In this document: piece after piece, positions 9,300-16,748 of the stretch
How positions within the stretch are numbered: the stretch's first letter is position 1
How the letters are laid out: every line of letters begins with the position of its first letter
Assembly (NCBI GenBank): GCA_964648295.1
Contig: CAZYNH010000020.1
Location: 1 to 34,095 of the forward strand
Direction: 5' to 3'
Origin: UBA4055 sp964648295
GTDB lineage: Bacteria; UBA4055
Length of the DNA stretch: 34,095 nucleotides
Position numbers and translations under genes: made by a program
The notes under the pieces: generated by a model
Told to the model about the DNA's origin: nothing
Seen by the model: only the letters and a program-made list of their open reading frames with translations
The model's database searches: none

Positions 9300-10070
9300 T
9301 TAGAATTTTTTTACATTAAGTTTAAGAATTTCAGTCAGGGTCTGATATATCCCGTAGAACTCGTCCCTAATTTTCCCGAAGTACAGTTTTGAGTCCGTCA
9401 GGCCGGATTCTGGAGTGTCCGACAGATCCGGATCGGGTATATCTATTCCGTAATATATTAGCGGATTTATTCCCGTGACATCGAATCTGCTGTTTTTAAC
9501 TTCATAATGCTCAATAGTCAGTTCCGGAGGCTGCTCGATCTCGGCAAGCTCAAAATCCGGATCTTCAACGAGCAGTGAGTATATATCATCGCAGTTGAAG
9601 CCTCTCAAACTGAAGATCATCGCCGGCTCGAATATTATCTCGTTGAGTATTCTGTGGATAACTGTCGCCACATGTTCGCATTTTTTGCTTTTTTTGCATG
9701 AGCATTTATATGTTATGTCGTCCCATGAGGGAAAGAGATCTATATTCGAACCCGACAGCTGCGACTTCAGTTCCTTTGAAAAATTGCCGTTCAGCAGATC
9801 CGTAGCCAGGTTCATGTCGGCCGCAAATATTTTTTTAATCGATTCCGAACTTAAATAATCCAGTATTGAGAAAGAGAGAGTTACATCGTAATGGTTTTTC
9901 TTTCCGTCATATATCACCGCGTTAACATCGTTCCCGTCTATGGAGAGATACTTTACGGCTCTCTTGTTGAAAAGCTTTCTTCCCATGTTGAATTTTGTTA
10001 AATTGGAATCTTTATAAAGCTTGTCATGGAACTCGTCGTACCACCATATTAAATTCCTGTCGTATTCCAA
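9300..10070 (-). CDS. SWIM zinc-finger protein paired with SNF2 helicase
   Basis: 256 residues. The SWIM zinc finger is at 123-133, CSCKKSKKCEH followed by a helix (VATVIHRIL), giving ligands C123, C125, C131 and H133. SWIM domains bind DNA or protein and in bacteria are commonly encoded next to or fused with SNF2-type ATPases, which is the arrangement here. The remainder is acidic and has no motif I recognise. The start is TTG at 10070, with AAAGGA 7 nt upstream inside the end of the SNF2 gene; the SNF2 stop is 2 nt before it, so translation is likely coupled. Confidence 0.82.
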   Translation of the reverse strand: MEYDRNLIWWYDEFHDKLYKDSNLTKFNMGRKLFNKRAVKYLSIDGNDVNAVIYDGKKNHYDVTLSFSILDYLSSESIKKIFAADMNLATDLLNGNFSKELKSQLSGSNIDLFPSWDDITYKCSCKKSKKCEHVATVIHRILNEIIFEPAMIFSLRGFNCDDIYSLLVEDPDFELAEIEQPPELTIEHYEVKNSRFDVTGINPLIYYGIDIPDPDLSDTPESGLTDSKLYFGKIRDEFYGIYQTLTEILKLNVKKF

Positions 10071-10072
10071 AC

Positions 10073-12991
10073 CTACATCCTTTTGATCAGATTGATAAAT
10101 TCTTTTTCCGTCAGTTCTGAGATTATGCTGTCGCCTTTGGGAATTATGCCGTCAGAGAGCCTGATCTTGCTTTCGATCAGGTCGTCTATCCTTTCTTCCA
10201 GGGTTCCCTTGCAGATGAATTTATAAACGAAAGTATTGTGTTTCTGTCCGATCCTGTAGACCCTGTCAACCGCCTGATTTTCCACCGCCGGGTTCCACCA
10301 CCTGTCAAAATGAAACACATAATTGGCCATCGTGAGATTAAGACCCAGCCCTCCCGCCTTTAATGAAAGTACCATCGCGGGTATCGTCTCGTCATTCTCG
10401 AATTCCTCGATCATCTCTCTTCTTGCCTCAAGGTCTAAAGATCCGTGAAAGAATAGAACTTTTTTCCCGGTATCGTTGAATATTCTGTTCTTGATAAGTT
10501 TTCCTGTATCGATGAATTGGGTAAATATGATAGATTTCCTGCCTTCCTGCTCGATAGTATCCACCATTTCCACCAGGCTGTCAAGCTTTGAGGACCTTTT
10601 TTTGCTGAAATCGTTCAGGCTTTCGTTAAGAAAAGCCGCCGGGTGGTTGCAGATCTGTTTTAGTTTGGTTATCGTGGCAAGCATATTGGTCTTTCCGAAA
10701 TTCCCTTCAGACCTGTCGATCTCGGTTTCAATTTTCTTTATCTCATTGTCATACAGCATTACCTGCTCGTCCGTGAGCGGAAGATATATCTTTATCTCCT
10801 GTTTTTCAGGAAGGTCTTTTATGATGTCTTTGTCGGTTTTCATCCTCCTCAGAACGAACGGGCTTATCACCTGGTGAAGCTGTTCTTTCTTAAGATCATC
10901 GTCGTTCTTCATGATCGGATATTCATACTTGGTGAAGAACTCTCTGCCTTCAAGCAGCAGGCCGGGATTAACAAAGTCCATTATTGACCAGAGCTCCATC
11001 AGCCTGTTCTCGATAGGGGTTCCCGTTAATGCGAATTTGTTCGCGCCTCTGAGTTTTTTGACCGCTTTCGCCTGATCGCTCATTGTGTTCTTTATGTACT
11101 GGGCCTCGTCAATAATGATATAGGAAAAGTTGTACTGCAAGAGCATTTCGAGGTCTCTTTTAACTATCCCGTAGCTGCAGATTATCACATCGTAATCATT
11201 AATTATACCCGAAATATCCTTAAGCCTGTTAACGCCGTAATGCAGATAGGTCTTTATTGAAGGTGCGAATTTTTTTATCTCCATTTCCCAGTTGTAAAGC
11301 AGTGTCGTGGGAGCAACTATAAGAGATGTCTCCGAAGCTTTTTTATGAAGCAGCAGCCCGATTATCTGTATTGTTTTACCAAGTCCCATATCGTCGGCCA
11401 GGATAGCGCCGAAACCGAGTTCGTCAAGAAAACTAAGGAACGACACCCCTTTCTCCTGATAAGCTCTCAGCGTTCCGTTAAACCCTTCTATACTGCTGAT
11501 ATATTTGAAGAGCTTTGATTTATCGGAACTCTCGATAAGGTTCTCGAATATCTCGGATTTGTCTATCTCGATCTCGTCTGTAAGATCAAAATTAAGCGCT
11601 TCGAAAAATGACACGCCGTCTTTGTATTTCTCCTCTTCGGCTTTCAGGTCCTTAACTATCTTTCGCAGCGCCGCCTTATCCAGCTCAATGTAATTGTCGC
11701 CGATCTTGACGAATTCCCTGCTGCTGTTTAGCAGCTCCTCGGCGGTCTCCCTGTCTATTATCATATCGCCGGCATAAAGCTGCCACTCAAAATCCAGTAT
11801 CACCCTGGAGATGGATCCGCGGGTAAAAACAGCCGGGTTTCTTTTACTTCTGAACCTGACCCTGGCTCTTAACCTGCTTATGTTTTTGAAGAATTGCGGA
11901 TAATATATCTTGATCCTGTTGTCGCTCAGTTCCGCAGCGTCATATTTAAGAAAATCAAGCAGGCTTTCTTCGGTCAGTTCAAGATATTCCGGAGCGGGGT
12001 TAAGAAGAGCTTTCCTTATAAGTTCAGAGAACTGGGATGCCCTGACTATCTCCAGAAGGTAAAAGGTGATTGTGCCGCTGTCTTCAGAATCAGCTATCTC
12101 CCGGTACAGCATAACGCCGTTCTTTGTCTCGACTCCAAAATAGATCCGCCAATACTCTTCGCCGTGTTTTTCGCAAACCAGAGCGAATTTGTTTGAAGAT
12201 ACTATTCTGCTCGCCCAGCAACGCCATTCCTCAAAATTGAAATCGCAGATCCTTACGCCGCTGTTCCTGATAACGAGATGGGCTATGCTGCTTGCCCTTA
12301 AAGCTTTATCTGTAAAATCCTGAGCGTCTCCTTTTCCGGAAAGGTAATCAATAAGGGAATTTAAGCATGATAAAAGCATATTGTCGACGAACGAGACCTT
12401 GTCCTCTATTATACCTTTGCCGTAAACCGATATCAGCGGAAGGTTCTCATAAAAAAGCGCAAGGTGTTCCTTTATCGTTCTGTTCATGAACGGGTAATAT
12501 ATGAAACCGTAATCGTCCCCTTCAGGATAGAATCCCGGCAGATAATATTTCTTTTCTATCAGGCTCCTTACGAACCTCTGGAATTTGTTGTAGTATGTAA
12601 AAGAAGGGGAGAGTGAATGGTCCCTTACACTTTTCAGAGCTTTGACAAAATAATTGAATTCCGGGAAAGGTATCATGGCGCAGTCGATATACTTCTTGAA
12701 ATACTCGACCTTTTCCTTTTCTATAACAACATCCGGATGCATGGATTCGACTGAGCTCAGGATGCGTGTGTTCTCCTGGTGGGGAATATAAAAATCGGCG
12801 CTTACAGTGTCAGAGAAAGGAATGTTCTTTTTAAAGAAAATGTCTTTAATATCTTCTTTCGTCGCAAATTTGTCGGCGTTCTTTTCGTAATCGCAGATCT
12901 CTATCCACACAAGAAGACAATCCTTACTCAGTGAGTACCTGTAATCACAATGGAATATGTATTTACGCATCACTTCCATATAACTCTGCAT
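10073..12991 (-). CDS. SNF2-family DNA-dependent ATPase/helicase
   Basis: 972 residues. The first ~480 residues have no catalytic motif I recognise; proteins of this bacterial class often carry an accessory region there. The ATPase core begins at about 500: LRAYQEKGVSFL (Q-motif region), DDMGLGKT near 530-540 (Walker A), IIDEAQ near 628 (Walker B), LTGTPIENR, then the second RecA lobe with IIFTQF, GLNLTMANYVFHFDRWWNP and QAVDRVYRIGQ near 905. All SNF2 motifs are intact, so it should be an active DNA translocase. Together with the SWIM protein behind it, it forms a two-gene unit. The start is uncertain: ATG at 12991, 12979 and 12970 are all in frame and none has a strong ribosome-binding site. 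Confidence 0.92.
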   Translation of the reverse strand: MQSYMEVMRKYIFHCDYRYSLSKDCLLVWIEICDYEKNADKFATKEDIKDIFFKKNIPFSDTVSADFYIPHQENTRILSSVESMHPDVVIEKEKVEYFKKYIDCAMIPFPEFNYFVKALKSVRDHSLSPSFTYYNKFQRFVRSLIEKKYYLPGFYPEGDDYGFIYYPFMNRTIKEHLALFYENLPLISVYGKGIIEDKVSFVDNMLLSCLNSLIDYLSGKGDAQDFTDKALRASSIAHLVIRNSGVRICDFNFEEWRCWASRIVSSNKFALVCEKHGEEYWRIYFGVETKNGVMLYREIADSEDSGTITFYLLEIVRASQFSELIRKALLNPAPEYLELTEESLLDFLKYDAAELSDNRIKIYYPQFFKNISRLRARVRFRSKRNPAVFTRGSISRVILDFEWQLYAGDMIIDRETAEELLNSSREFVKIGDNYIELDKAALRKIVKDLKAEEEKYKDGVSFFEALNFDLTDEIEIDKSEIFENLIESSDKSKLFKYISSIEGFNGTLRAYQEKGVSFLSFLDELGFGAILADDMGLGKTIQIIGLLLHKKASETSLIVAPTTLLYNWEMEIKKFAPSIKTYLHYGVNRLKDISGIINDYDVIICSYGIVKRDLEMLLQYNFSYIIIDEAQYIKNTMSDQAKAVKKLRGANKFALTGTPIENRLMELWSIMDFVNPGLLLEGREFFTKYEYPIMKNDDDLKKEQLHQVISPFVLRRMKTDKDIIKDLPEKQEIKIYLPLTDEQVMLYDNEIKKIETEIDRSEGNFGKTNMLATITKLKQICNHPAAFLNESLNDFSKKRSSKLDSLVEMVDTIEQEGRKSIIFTQFIDTGKLIKNRIFNDTGKKVLFFHGSLDLEARREMIEEFENDETIPAMVLSLKAGGLGLNLTMANYVFHFDRWWNPAVENQAVDRVYRIGQKHNTFVYKFICKGTLEERIDDLIESKIRLSDGIIPKGDSIISELTEKEFINLIKRM

Positions 12992-13011
12992 CTATAACAA
13001 GCAAAGTTCAG

Positions 13012-13040
13012 AAAATATGAAAAAAAACTTGTTTTCGCAA
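13012..13040 (-). promoter_or_regulatory. Weak candidate promoter before the SNF2 gene
   Basis: On the minus strand TTGCGA (13040-13035) and TATTTT (13017-13012) are separated by exactly 17 nt in the 79-nt gap between hflX and the SNF2 gene. Each box matches the sigma-70 consensus at four of six positions. If used, it would start the SNF2-SWIM unit about 14-20 nt before its ATG. Read-through from hflX is equally possible. Confidence 0.3.
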
Positions 13041-13070
13041 GAAAATTCTTTTTTGATCAGGGATCAGAAA

Positions 13071-14372
13071 CTAGTTTTCTTCTCCGGAACCCACAATGAA
13101 ATCTTTTACGCGGTAAAGATTTTCGCGGTTCACAACAGCCGTAACCGAAACGCCATAGTCTGTGAATTCTTTATGGATAATCTCGGCGAATTCATGAAGA
13201 TTGGCTATCAGCTTCTGTTCTTCAAAAGGGAAGAGGAAACTGCACCTTAAAGACTGGTTCAGTTTACTGCTCATTTCTTTTAAGACAAACTCCGAGTTCT
13301 CTCCGGTAAACGCTGAAATGAAGATGGCCCCTTTATATTTATCGGTAAAAATCTCTTCTCTTATCCTGTATTCTCCGAGCAGGTCGATCTTGTTGAAAAC
13401 AAGAAGCGCCGGTATTTTATCCGCTCCGATCTCTTTTAAAACCTCTTTAACAGCGTCGATATTCTCTTCGCACCGGTCGTCAGCGATGTCAACAACATGA
13501 ATAAGGAGATCGGCGTCCATAACATCTTTCAGTGTTGCCCTGAACGATGCTATAAGGCTGTGAGGCAGATTTGAAATGAACCCTACCGTATCCGAGATAA
13601 TAACATTGTCTCCTTTATCTATCTCAATTGACCTGGCCGTGGAATCAAGGGTCGCGAAGAGTTTATCCTCAACAAGTACATTTTCTCCTGTGATCCTGTT
13701 GAAAAGGGAAGACTTGCCTGCGTTCGTGTATCCCACCAGGCAGACTTTTTTGGCATTCTCTCTTTTTTTACGCTGCGTGATCTTCTGGGTCATTATCCTG
13801 TCAAGCTCGTGCGTGAGATATCTGATCTCGTTCTTGACCATCCTTCTGTCTATTTCGATCTGTTTTTCGCCCATTCCCCTTGAAGCTCCGGACGCGCTTC
13901 CGGACGCTCCTCTTTCACGGTCCAGATGCGACCAGAGTTTTTTCAGCCTGGGCAGCTGGTATTTCATTTCAGCCAGCTTTACTTCCATTTTTGCTTCTCT
14001 GGTCTTGGCGTGCCTGTGAAAAATGTCGAGAATGACCTCGGTCCTGTCAAGGACATCGAAACCGATTGCTTTAGAGATGTTCCTTGCCTGTGTCGGAGCT
14101 ATCTCATTATCAAATACAAGCAGTTCAGCGCCTGTCATTTCCATTTTCGCTTTAAGATCCTCAAGGAAACCTTTTCCCACATAGGTTGTTTTATCAACAG
14201 CTTTTCTGTTCTGAATGAATTTTTCTACAACTTCGATCTCTGCCGTGACCGCTAACCTTTCCAGTTCATCAAGAGAACTCTGAGCTTTTTCAAATTCTCT
14301 GTTGTCAAGGCAGACCCCTACAAGGAATGCTTTTGGAAAATCAGCGCTGGTAATAATCTGTTCTGTTGTCAT
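13071..14372 (-). CDS. hflX: Ribosome-associated GTPase HflX
   Basis: 433 residues. HflX has an N-terminal domain (YVGKGFLEDL at 64-73, ELLVFDNEIAPTQARN at 83-98, DRTEVILDIFHRHAKT at 109-124), a basic coiled-coil linker with RGMGEKQIEIDRR at 165-177, and a TRAFAC GTPase domain: G1 GYTNAGKSS at 214-222, G3 DTVGF at 261-265, G4 NKID at 327-330. HflX splits stalled or stressed 70S ribosomes using ATP and GTP. The linker reads RGMGEKQ where most members have RGPGE(T/K), a mild variation. AGGA lies 5 nt before the ATG. It starts 14 nt after the PIN-PhoH gene, so two RNA- and ribosome-associated stress functions are cotranscribed. Confidence 0.95.
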   Translation of the reverse strand: MTTEQIITSADFPKAFLVGVCLDNREFEKAQSSLDELERLAVTAEIEVVEKFIQNRKAVDKTTYVGKGFLEDLKAKMEMTGAELLVFDNEIAPTQARNISKAIGFDVLDRTEVILDIFHRHAKTREAKMEVKLAEMKYQLPRLKKLWSHLDRERGASGSASGASRGMGEKQIEIDRRMVKNEIRYLTHELDRIMTQKITQRKKRENAKKVCLVGYTNAGKSSLFNRITGENVLVEDKLFATLDSTARSIEIDKGDNVIISDTVGFISNLPHSLIASFRATLKDVMDADLLIHVVDIADDRCEENIDAVKEVLKEIGADKIPALLVFNKIDLLGEYRIREEIFTDKYKGAIFISAFTGENSEFVLKEMSSKLNQSLRCSFLFPFEEQKLIANLHEFAEIIHKEFTDYGVSVTAVVNRENLYRVKDFIVGSGEEN

Positions 14373-14386
14373 TATGATCCTGCTAT

Positions 14387-15742
14387 TTATAATAATTTTG
14401 ACGCAAGTTCGGAGAGGACTGACCTTTCTCCCTTCTTTAATGTAACATGTGAATAGAGCTCCTGATTCTCAAGTTTATCGATAATATATGAGAGTCCGTT
14501 CGATTCGCTGTCAAGATAGGGGGAATCGATCTGGTGCACATCTCCCGTGAAAACGATCTTCGTTCCCTCGCCGGCTCTGGTAATTATCGTTTTGACCTCG
14601 TGAGGGGAGAGGTTCTGCGCCTCGTCGACAATGAAATATACATTACTGAGCGTTCTTCCTCTTATATATGCAAGAGGCGATATTATCAGTTTTTCTCTTT
14701 TCTGAAGTTCGTCGATCATGTCGTATTTATCAGAACCCTCATTGAAATTGTTCTGTATGAACTGAAGATTGTCGTAAAGCGGCTGCATATATGGTTCTAT
14801 CTTGTTTTTGGCAGTACCCGGCAGGTAGCCGATATCTTTATTGCTCAGAGGTATGATAGGCCTGCTCAGGTATATCTGTTTGTAAGCTTTCCGGTTCTCA
14901 AGCGCCGCGGCAAGGGCAAGAAGCGTTTTACCAGTGCCGGCTGTTCCTGAAACCGTAACCAGTCTGATCCTGTCGTCCGTCAGAGCGTTTATCGCGAAAG
15001 TCTGTTCCGAGTTCCGGGGTTTTATCCCGAAAACTTCTTTCGGTTCCACGAGAGTGACTTCCTGTTCAAACTGATCATATCTTGCTAATGCTGTTTTATT
15101 TTGTGATTTGAGAATAAAATATTGATTAGGTTTAAGTTCGATCGACTTTGAATCAGTATCGCTTCTGAACTCATCAGTTGATATCTTTTTTTTCTGGTAG
15201 AGAGAATTTATAGTGTCCTCGTCAAGGTCTTCCATGATATCAACTCCGCTGAAAAGGTCTTCGGCGCTCCTGATCTTTCCGATCTGATAATCCCTTGCGA
15301 CTATATCAAGCGCACGGGCTTTCAGCCTCAGATTAACATCTTTTGTAACAAAGATCACTTCTTTCTTCGGGTTGTCCTGAATGAAATTATAGCAGGCCGC
15401 CAGGATGTGATGATCCTCTTTGCCTGAAGTAAATGTGTCGGCGAAACCGTCTCTGAACTTAACATCGGTGAGAATGAAAACTTTTCCCTTACCGGGACCC
15501 AAAGAAATTCCTTTTCTGAACAATTCCTTTTGAGAGCCGTTATCACCGCCAGAGATATCGTCAATCTGTCTTGTAAACTCTCTGGCATTGTAATTGAGCT
15601 GGTCATGCCCCTTCTTAAAATCATCAAGTTCTTCCAGAACGGTTATAGGTATTCCGATGTCACTGTCATCATCGAAACCCCTGAGACAATTGTAATCATG
15701 TAAAAGAACATTTGTATCCAGGATGTATGTCTTTGATACCAT
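14387..15742 (-). CDS. PIN domain-PhoH ATPase (PhoH2 type)
   Basis: 451 residues with two domains. Residues 1-150 form a PIN nuclease domain: YILDTNVLLHD at 6-16 (acidic D9), VLEELD at 35-40, then D93 and D135 regions typical of the acidic pocket. Residues 240-451 form a PhoH ATPase: Walker A GTAGTGKT at 266-273, Walker B VDEAQN at 372-377, and sensor-like GDVHQID at 400-406. PIN-PhoH (PhoH2) proteins are reported as sequence-specific RNases with RNA-unwinding activity. GGGAG lies 5 nt before the ATG. It is the first gene of the long minus-strand run, lying behind a tRNA terminator and a good promoter. Confidence 0.93.
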   Translation of the reverse strand: MVSKTYILDTNVLLHDYNCLRGFDDDSDIGIPITVLEELDDFKKGHDQLNYNAREFTRQIDDISGGDNGSQKELFRKGISLGPGKGKVFILTDVKFRDGFADTFTSGKEDHHILAACYNFIQDNPKKEVIFVTKDVNLRLKARALDIVARDYQIGKIRSAEDLFSGVDIMEDLDEDTINSLYQKKKISTDEFRSDTDSKSIELKPNQYFILKSQNKTALARYDQFEQEVTLVEPKEVFGIKPRNSEQTFAINALTDDRIRLVTVSGTAGTGKTLLALAAALENRKAYKQIYLSRPIIPLSNKDIGYLPGTAKNKIEPYMQPLYDNLQFIQNNFNEGSDKYDMIDELQKREKLIISPLAYIRGRTLSNVYFIVDEAQNLSPHEVKTIITRAGEGTKIVFTGDVHQIDSPYLDSESNGLSYIIDKLENQELYSHVTLKKGERSVLSELASKLL

Positions 15743-15770
15743 AAAATCTCCCTTTTGCGTCTTACTTCCT

Positions 15771-15799
15771 AATTTAATATATCAAGCATATTTTATCAA
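15771..15799 (-). promoter_or_regulatory. Promoter for the PIN-PhoH/hflX gene run
   Basis: On the minus strand TTGATA (15799-15794), a 17-nt spacer and TAAATT (15776-15771) lie between the tRNA terminator and the PIN-PhoH start. The same -10 box with the same spacing precedes secG. Transcription would begin near 15764, leaving a leader of about 22 nt. Confidence 0.62.
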
Positions 15800-15800
15800 T

Positions 15801-15830
15801 AAAAAAAAGATCCGCATAACGGATCTTTTA
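15801..15830 (-). terminator. Rho-independent terminator of secG-tRNA-Leu
   Basis: Read on the minus strand, AAAGATCCG-TTATG-CGGATCTTT is a perfect 9-bp hairpin with a 5-nt loop followed by a T run. It begins a few bases after the tRNA 3' end, so it ends the secG-tRNA transcript and separates it from the PIN-PhoH unit. Confidence 0.92.
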
Positions 15831-15832
15831 AG

Positions 15833-15914
15833 TGCTGAAGAGGAGATTTGAACTCCTACACCCGAAGGCGCCACCCCCTCAAGATGGTGTGTCTACCAGT
15901 TCCACCACTTCAGC
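15833..15914 (-). tRNA. tRNA-Leu (anticodon GAG)
   Basis: A full class-II cloverleaf can be drawn on the minus strand. The acceptor stem is GCTGAAG/CTTCAGC with discriminator A. The D arm contains GGTAGA. The anticodon stem is CCATC/GGTGG with anticodon GAG at 15880-15878. The long variable arm is CGCC-TTCG-GGTG and the T arm is AGGAG-TTCAAAT-CTCCT. The 3' CCA is not encoded, so it must be added by the CCA enzyme. It lies 4 nt after the secG stop and is cotranscribed with it. Confidence 0.96.
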
Positions 15915-15918
15915 ATTT

Positions 15919-16308
15919 CTATTTTTCAGCATCGAAAGGCTTGTCGCCAACAGGCTCCGAATCATTAACAGCAGGCAAAGTTGTTTGGTTCAGAGAAGGA
16001 AGTCCGGAGACAGGCATTTCCGATCTTTTCTCCATAATAATGCTCTGGTCCAAATTGGATTTGTCTCCAAATTCAACTTTAGACATCAGGCCGATCACTA
16101 TGGCTAAAACGAAAAATGAGGTTGTAAGAATTATTGTAAGCTTATGAAGGAATGTAACTGTCTCGCGTGTTCCGAAAGTTGAAGAAGCAGCGCCGCTGAC
16201 GCCTCCGAAAGTCGAAGAAAGGCCGCCGCTTTTGTCCGACTGCATAAGTATCGCAAGCATTAATATAAATGTATTGATCACGAATAAAAATAAGAGAAAG
16301 CCGTACAT
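15919..16308 (-). CDS. secG: Preprotein translocase subunit SecG
   Basis: 129 residues with the SecG layout. A first membrane helix spans about residues 3-22, then comes the characteristic LMQSDKSGGLSSTFGG (about 21-36) and ASSTFGTRETVTFLHK, then a second membrane helix (about 57-76) and a polar acidic tail. SecG is the small SecYEG subunit that assists SecA-driven export. The tail of about 50 residues is longer than the conserved core needs. AAGGA lies 6 nt before the ATG. Its transcript continues into tRNA-Leu. Confidence 0.93.
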   Translation of the reverse strand: MYGFLLFLFVINTFILMLAILMQSDKSGGLSSTFGGVSGAASSTFGTRETVTFLHKLTIILTTSFFVLAIVIGLMSKVEFGDKSNLDQSIIMEKRSEMPVSGLPSLNQTTLPAVNDSEPVGDKPFDAEK

Positions 16309-16344
16309 GTTTTATCCTTCTTTTTTAATTAACAAACGCGTGGA

Positions 16345-16373
16345 AATTTAAACAGAAATTTATATTTTGTCAA
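16345..16373 (-). promoter_or_regulatory. Sigma-70-type promoter of secG
   Basis: On the minus strand a perfect -35 box TTGACA (16373-16368), a 17-nt spacer and TAAATT (16350-16345) precede secG. The predicted start near 16338 leaves a leader of about 30 nt that contains the AAGGA ribosome-binding site. Confidence 0.8.
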
Positions 16374-16686
16374 TTCGTTTATTCAGAAAATTGCATTGAC
16401 TGGAACTCGTATAAGCAAAAAGAGGGGGCCCGAAATCTATCGCATTTCACATCTTGCATTATATAGTGCAAATAGGGAACAGATATGTTTAGAACAATGC
16501 AAAAATCTAAAAAATGATGATTTTCCTTGTGTTAAGTTTACATAATATATATTATACGACAATACTTGTGCGCGGGATGAAAATTCCATATTTTGTATAT
16601 AAGTCTTCTTATCTTTAGAATATTACGTTATATAGAGATCAATATATTCGATTTGTGAATAATTTTGTGAATAATGTGTTAACTAT
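16374..16686. other. Gene-free AT-rich stretch between secG and the glmS-like gene
   Basis: I see no coding frame or RNA gene here. It holds a 14-bp perfect palindrome ATAATATATATTAT at 16542-16555, an inverted repeat TTGCA/TGCAA around an 8-nt centre near 16453-16470, and a tandem 12-bp repeat at 16652-16675 described separately. The two flanking transcripts are both on the minus strand, with a terminator on one side and a promoter on the other, so the stretch belongs to neither. Confidence 0.6.
16652..16675 (-). repeat. Tandem repeat carrying two DnaA-box-like sequences
   Basis: TTTGTGAATAAT occurs twice back to back. On the minus strand each copy contains TTATTCACA (16662-16654 and 16674-16666), which matches the relaxed DnaA box TTATNCACA at all positions. 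The two sites are in the same orientation, 12 bp apart start to start. A third near match, TGTATATAA, lies upstream near 16596-16604. No dnaA, dnaN or other origin gene is in the window. Confidence 0.4.
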
Positions 16687-16718
16687 AAAAAAAAGGCGGT
16701 ACTCATGAACCGCCTTTT
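16687..16718 (-). terminator. Rho-independent terminator of the glmS-like gene
   Basis: On the minus strand AAAAGGCGGT-(8-nt loop)-ACCGCCTTTT forms a perfect 10-bp stem followed by more Ts. It starts about 30 nt after the stop of the glmS-like gene, making that gene a single-gene transcript. Confidence 0.93.
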
Positions 16719-16748
16719 GTAAACTGATCTAATTTCGTCTAAAAGAAT

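Noticed and set aside
13018..13045. Terminator between hflX and the SNF2 gene (CTTG/CAAG followed by eight Ts)
   Set aside because: The stem is only 4 bp with a 6-nt loop; too weak to call, although the T run is notable.
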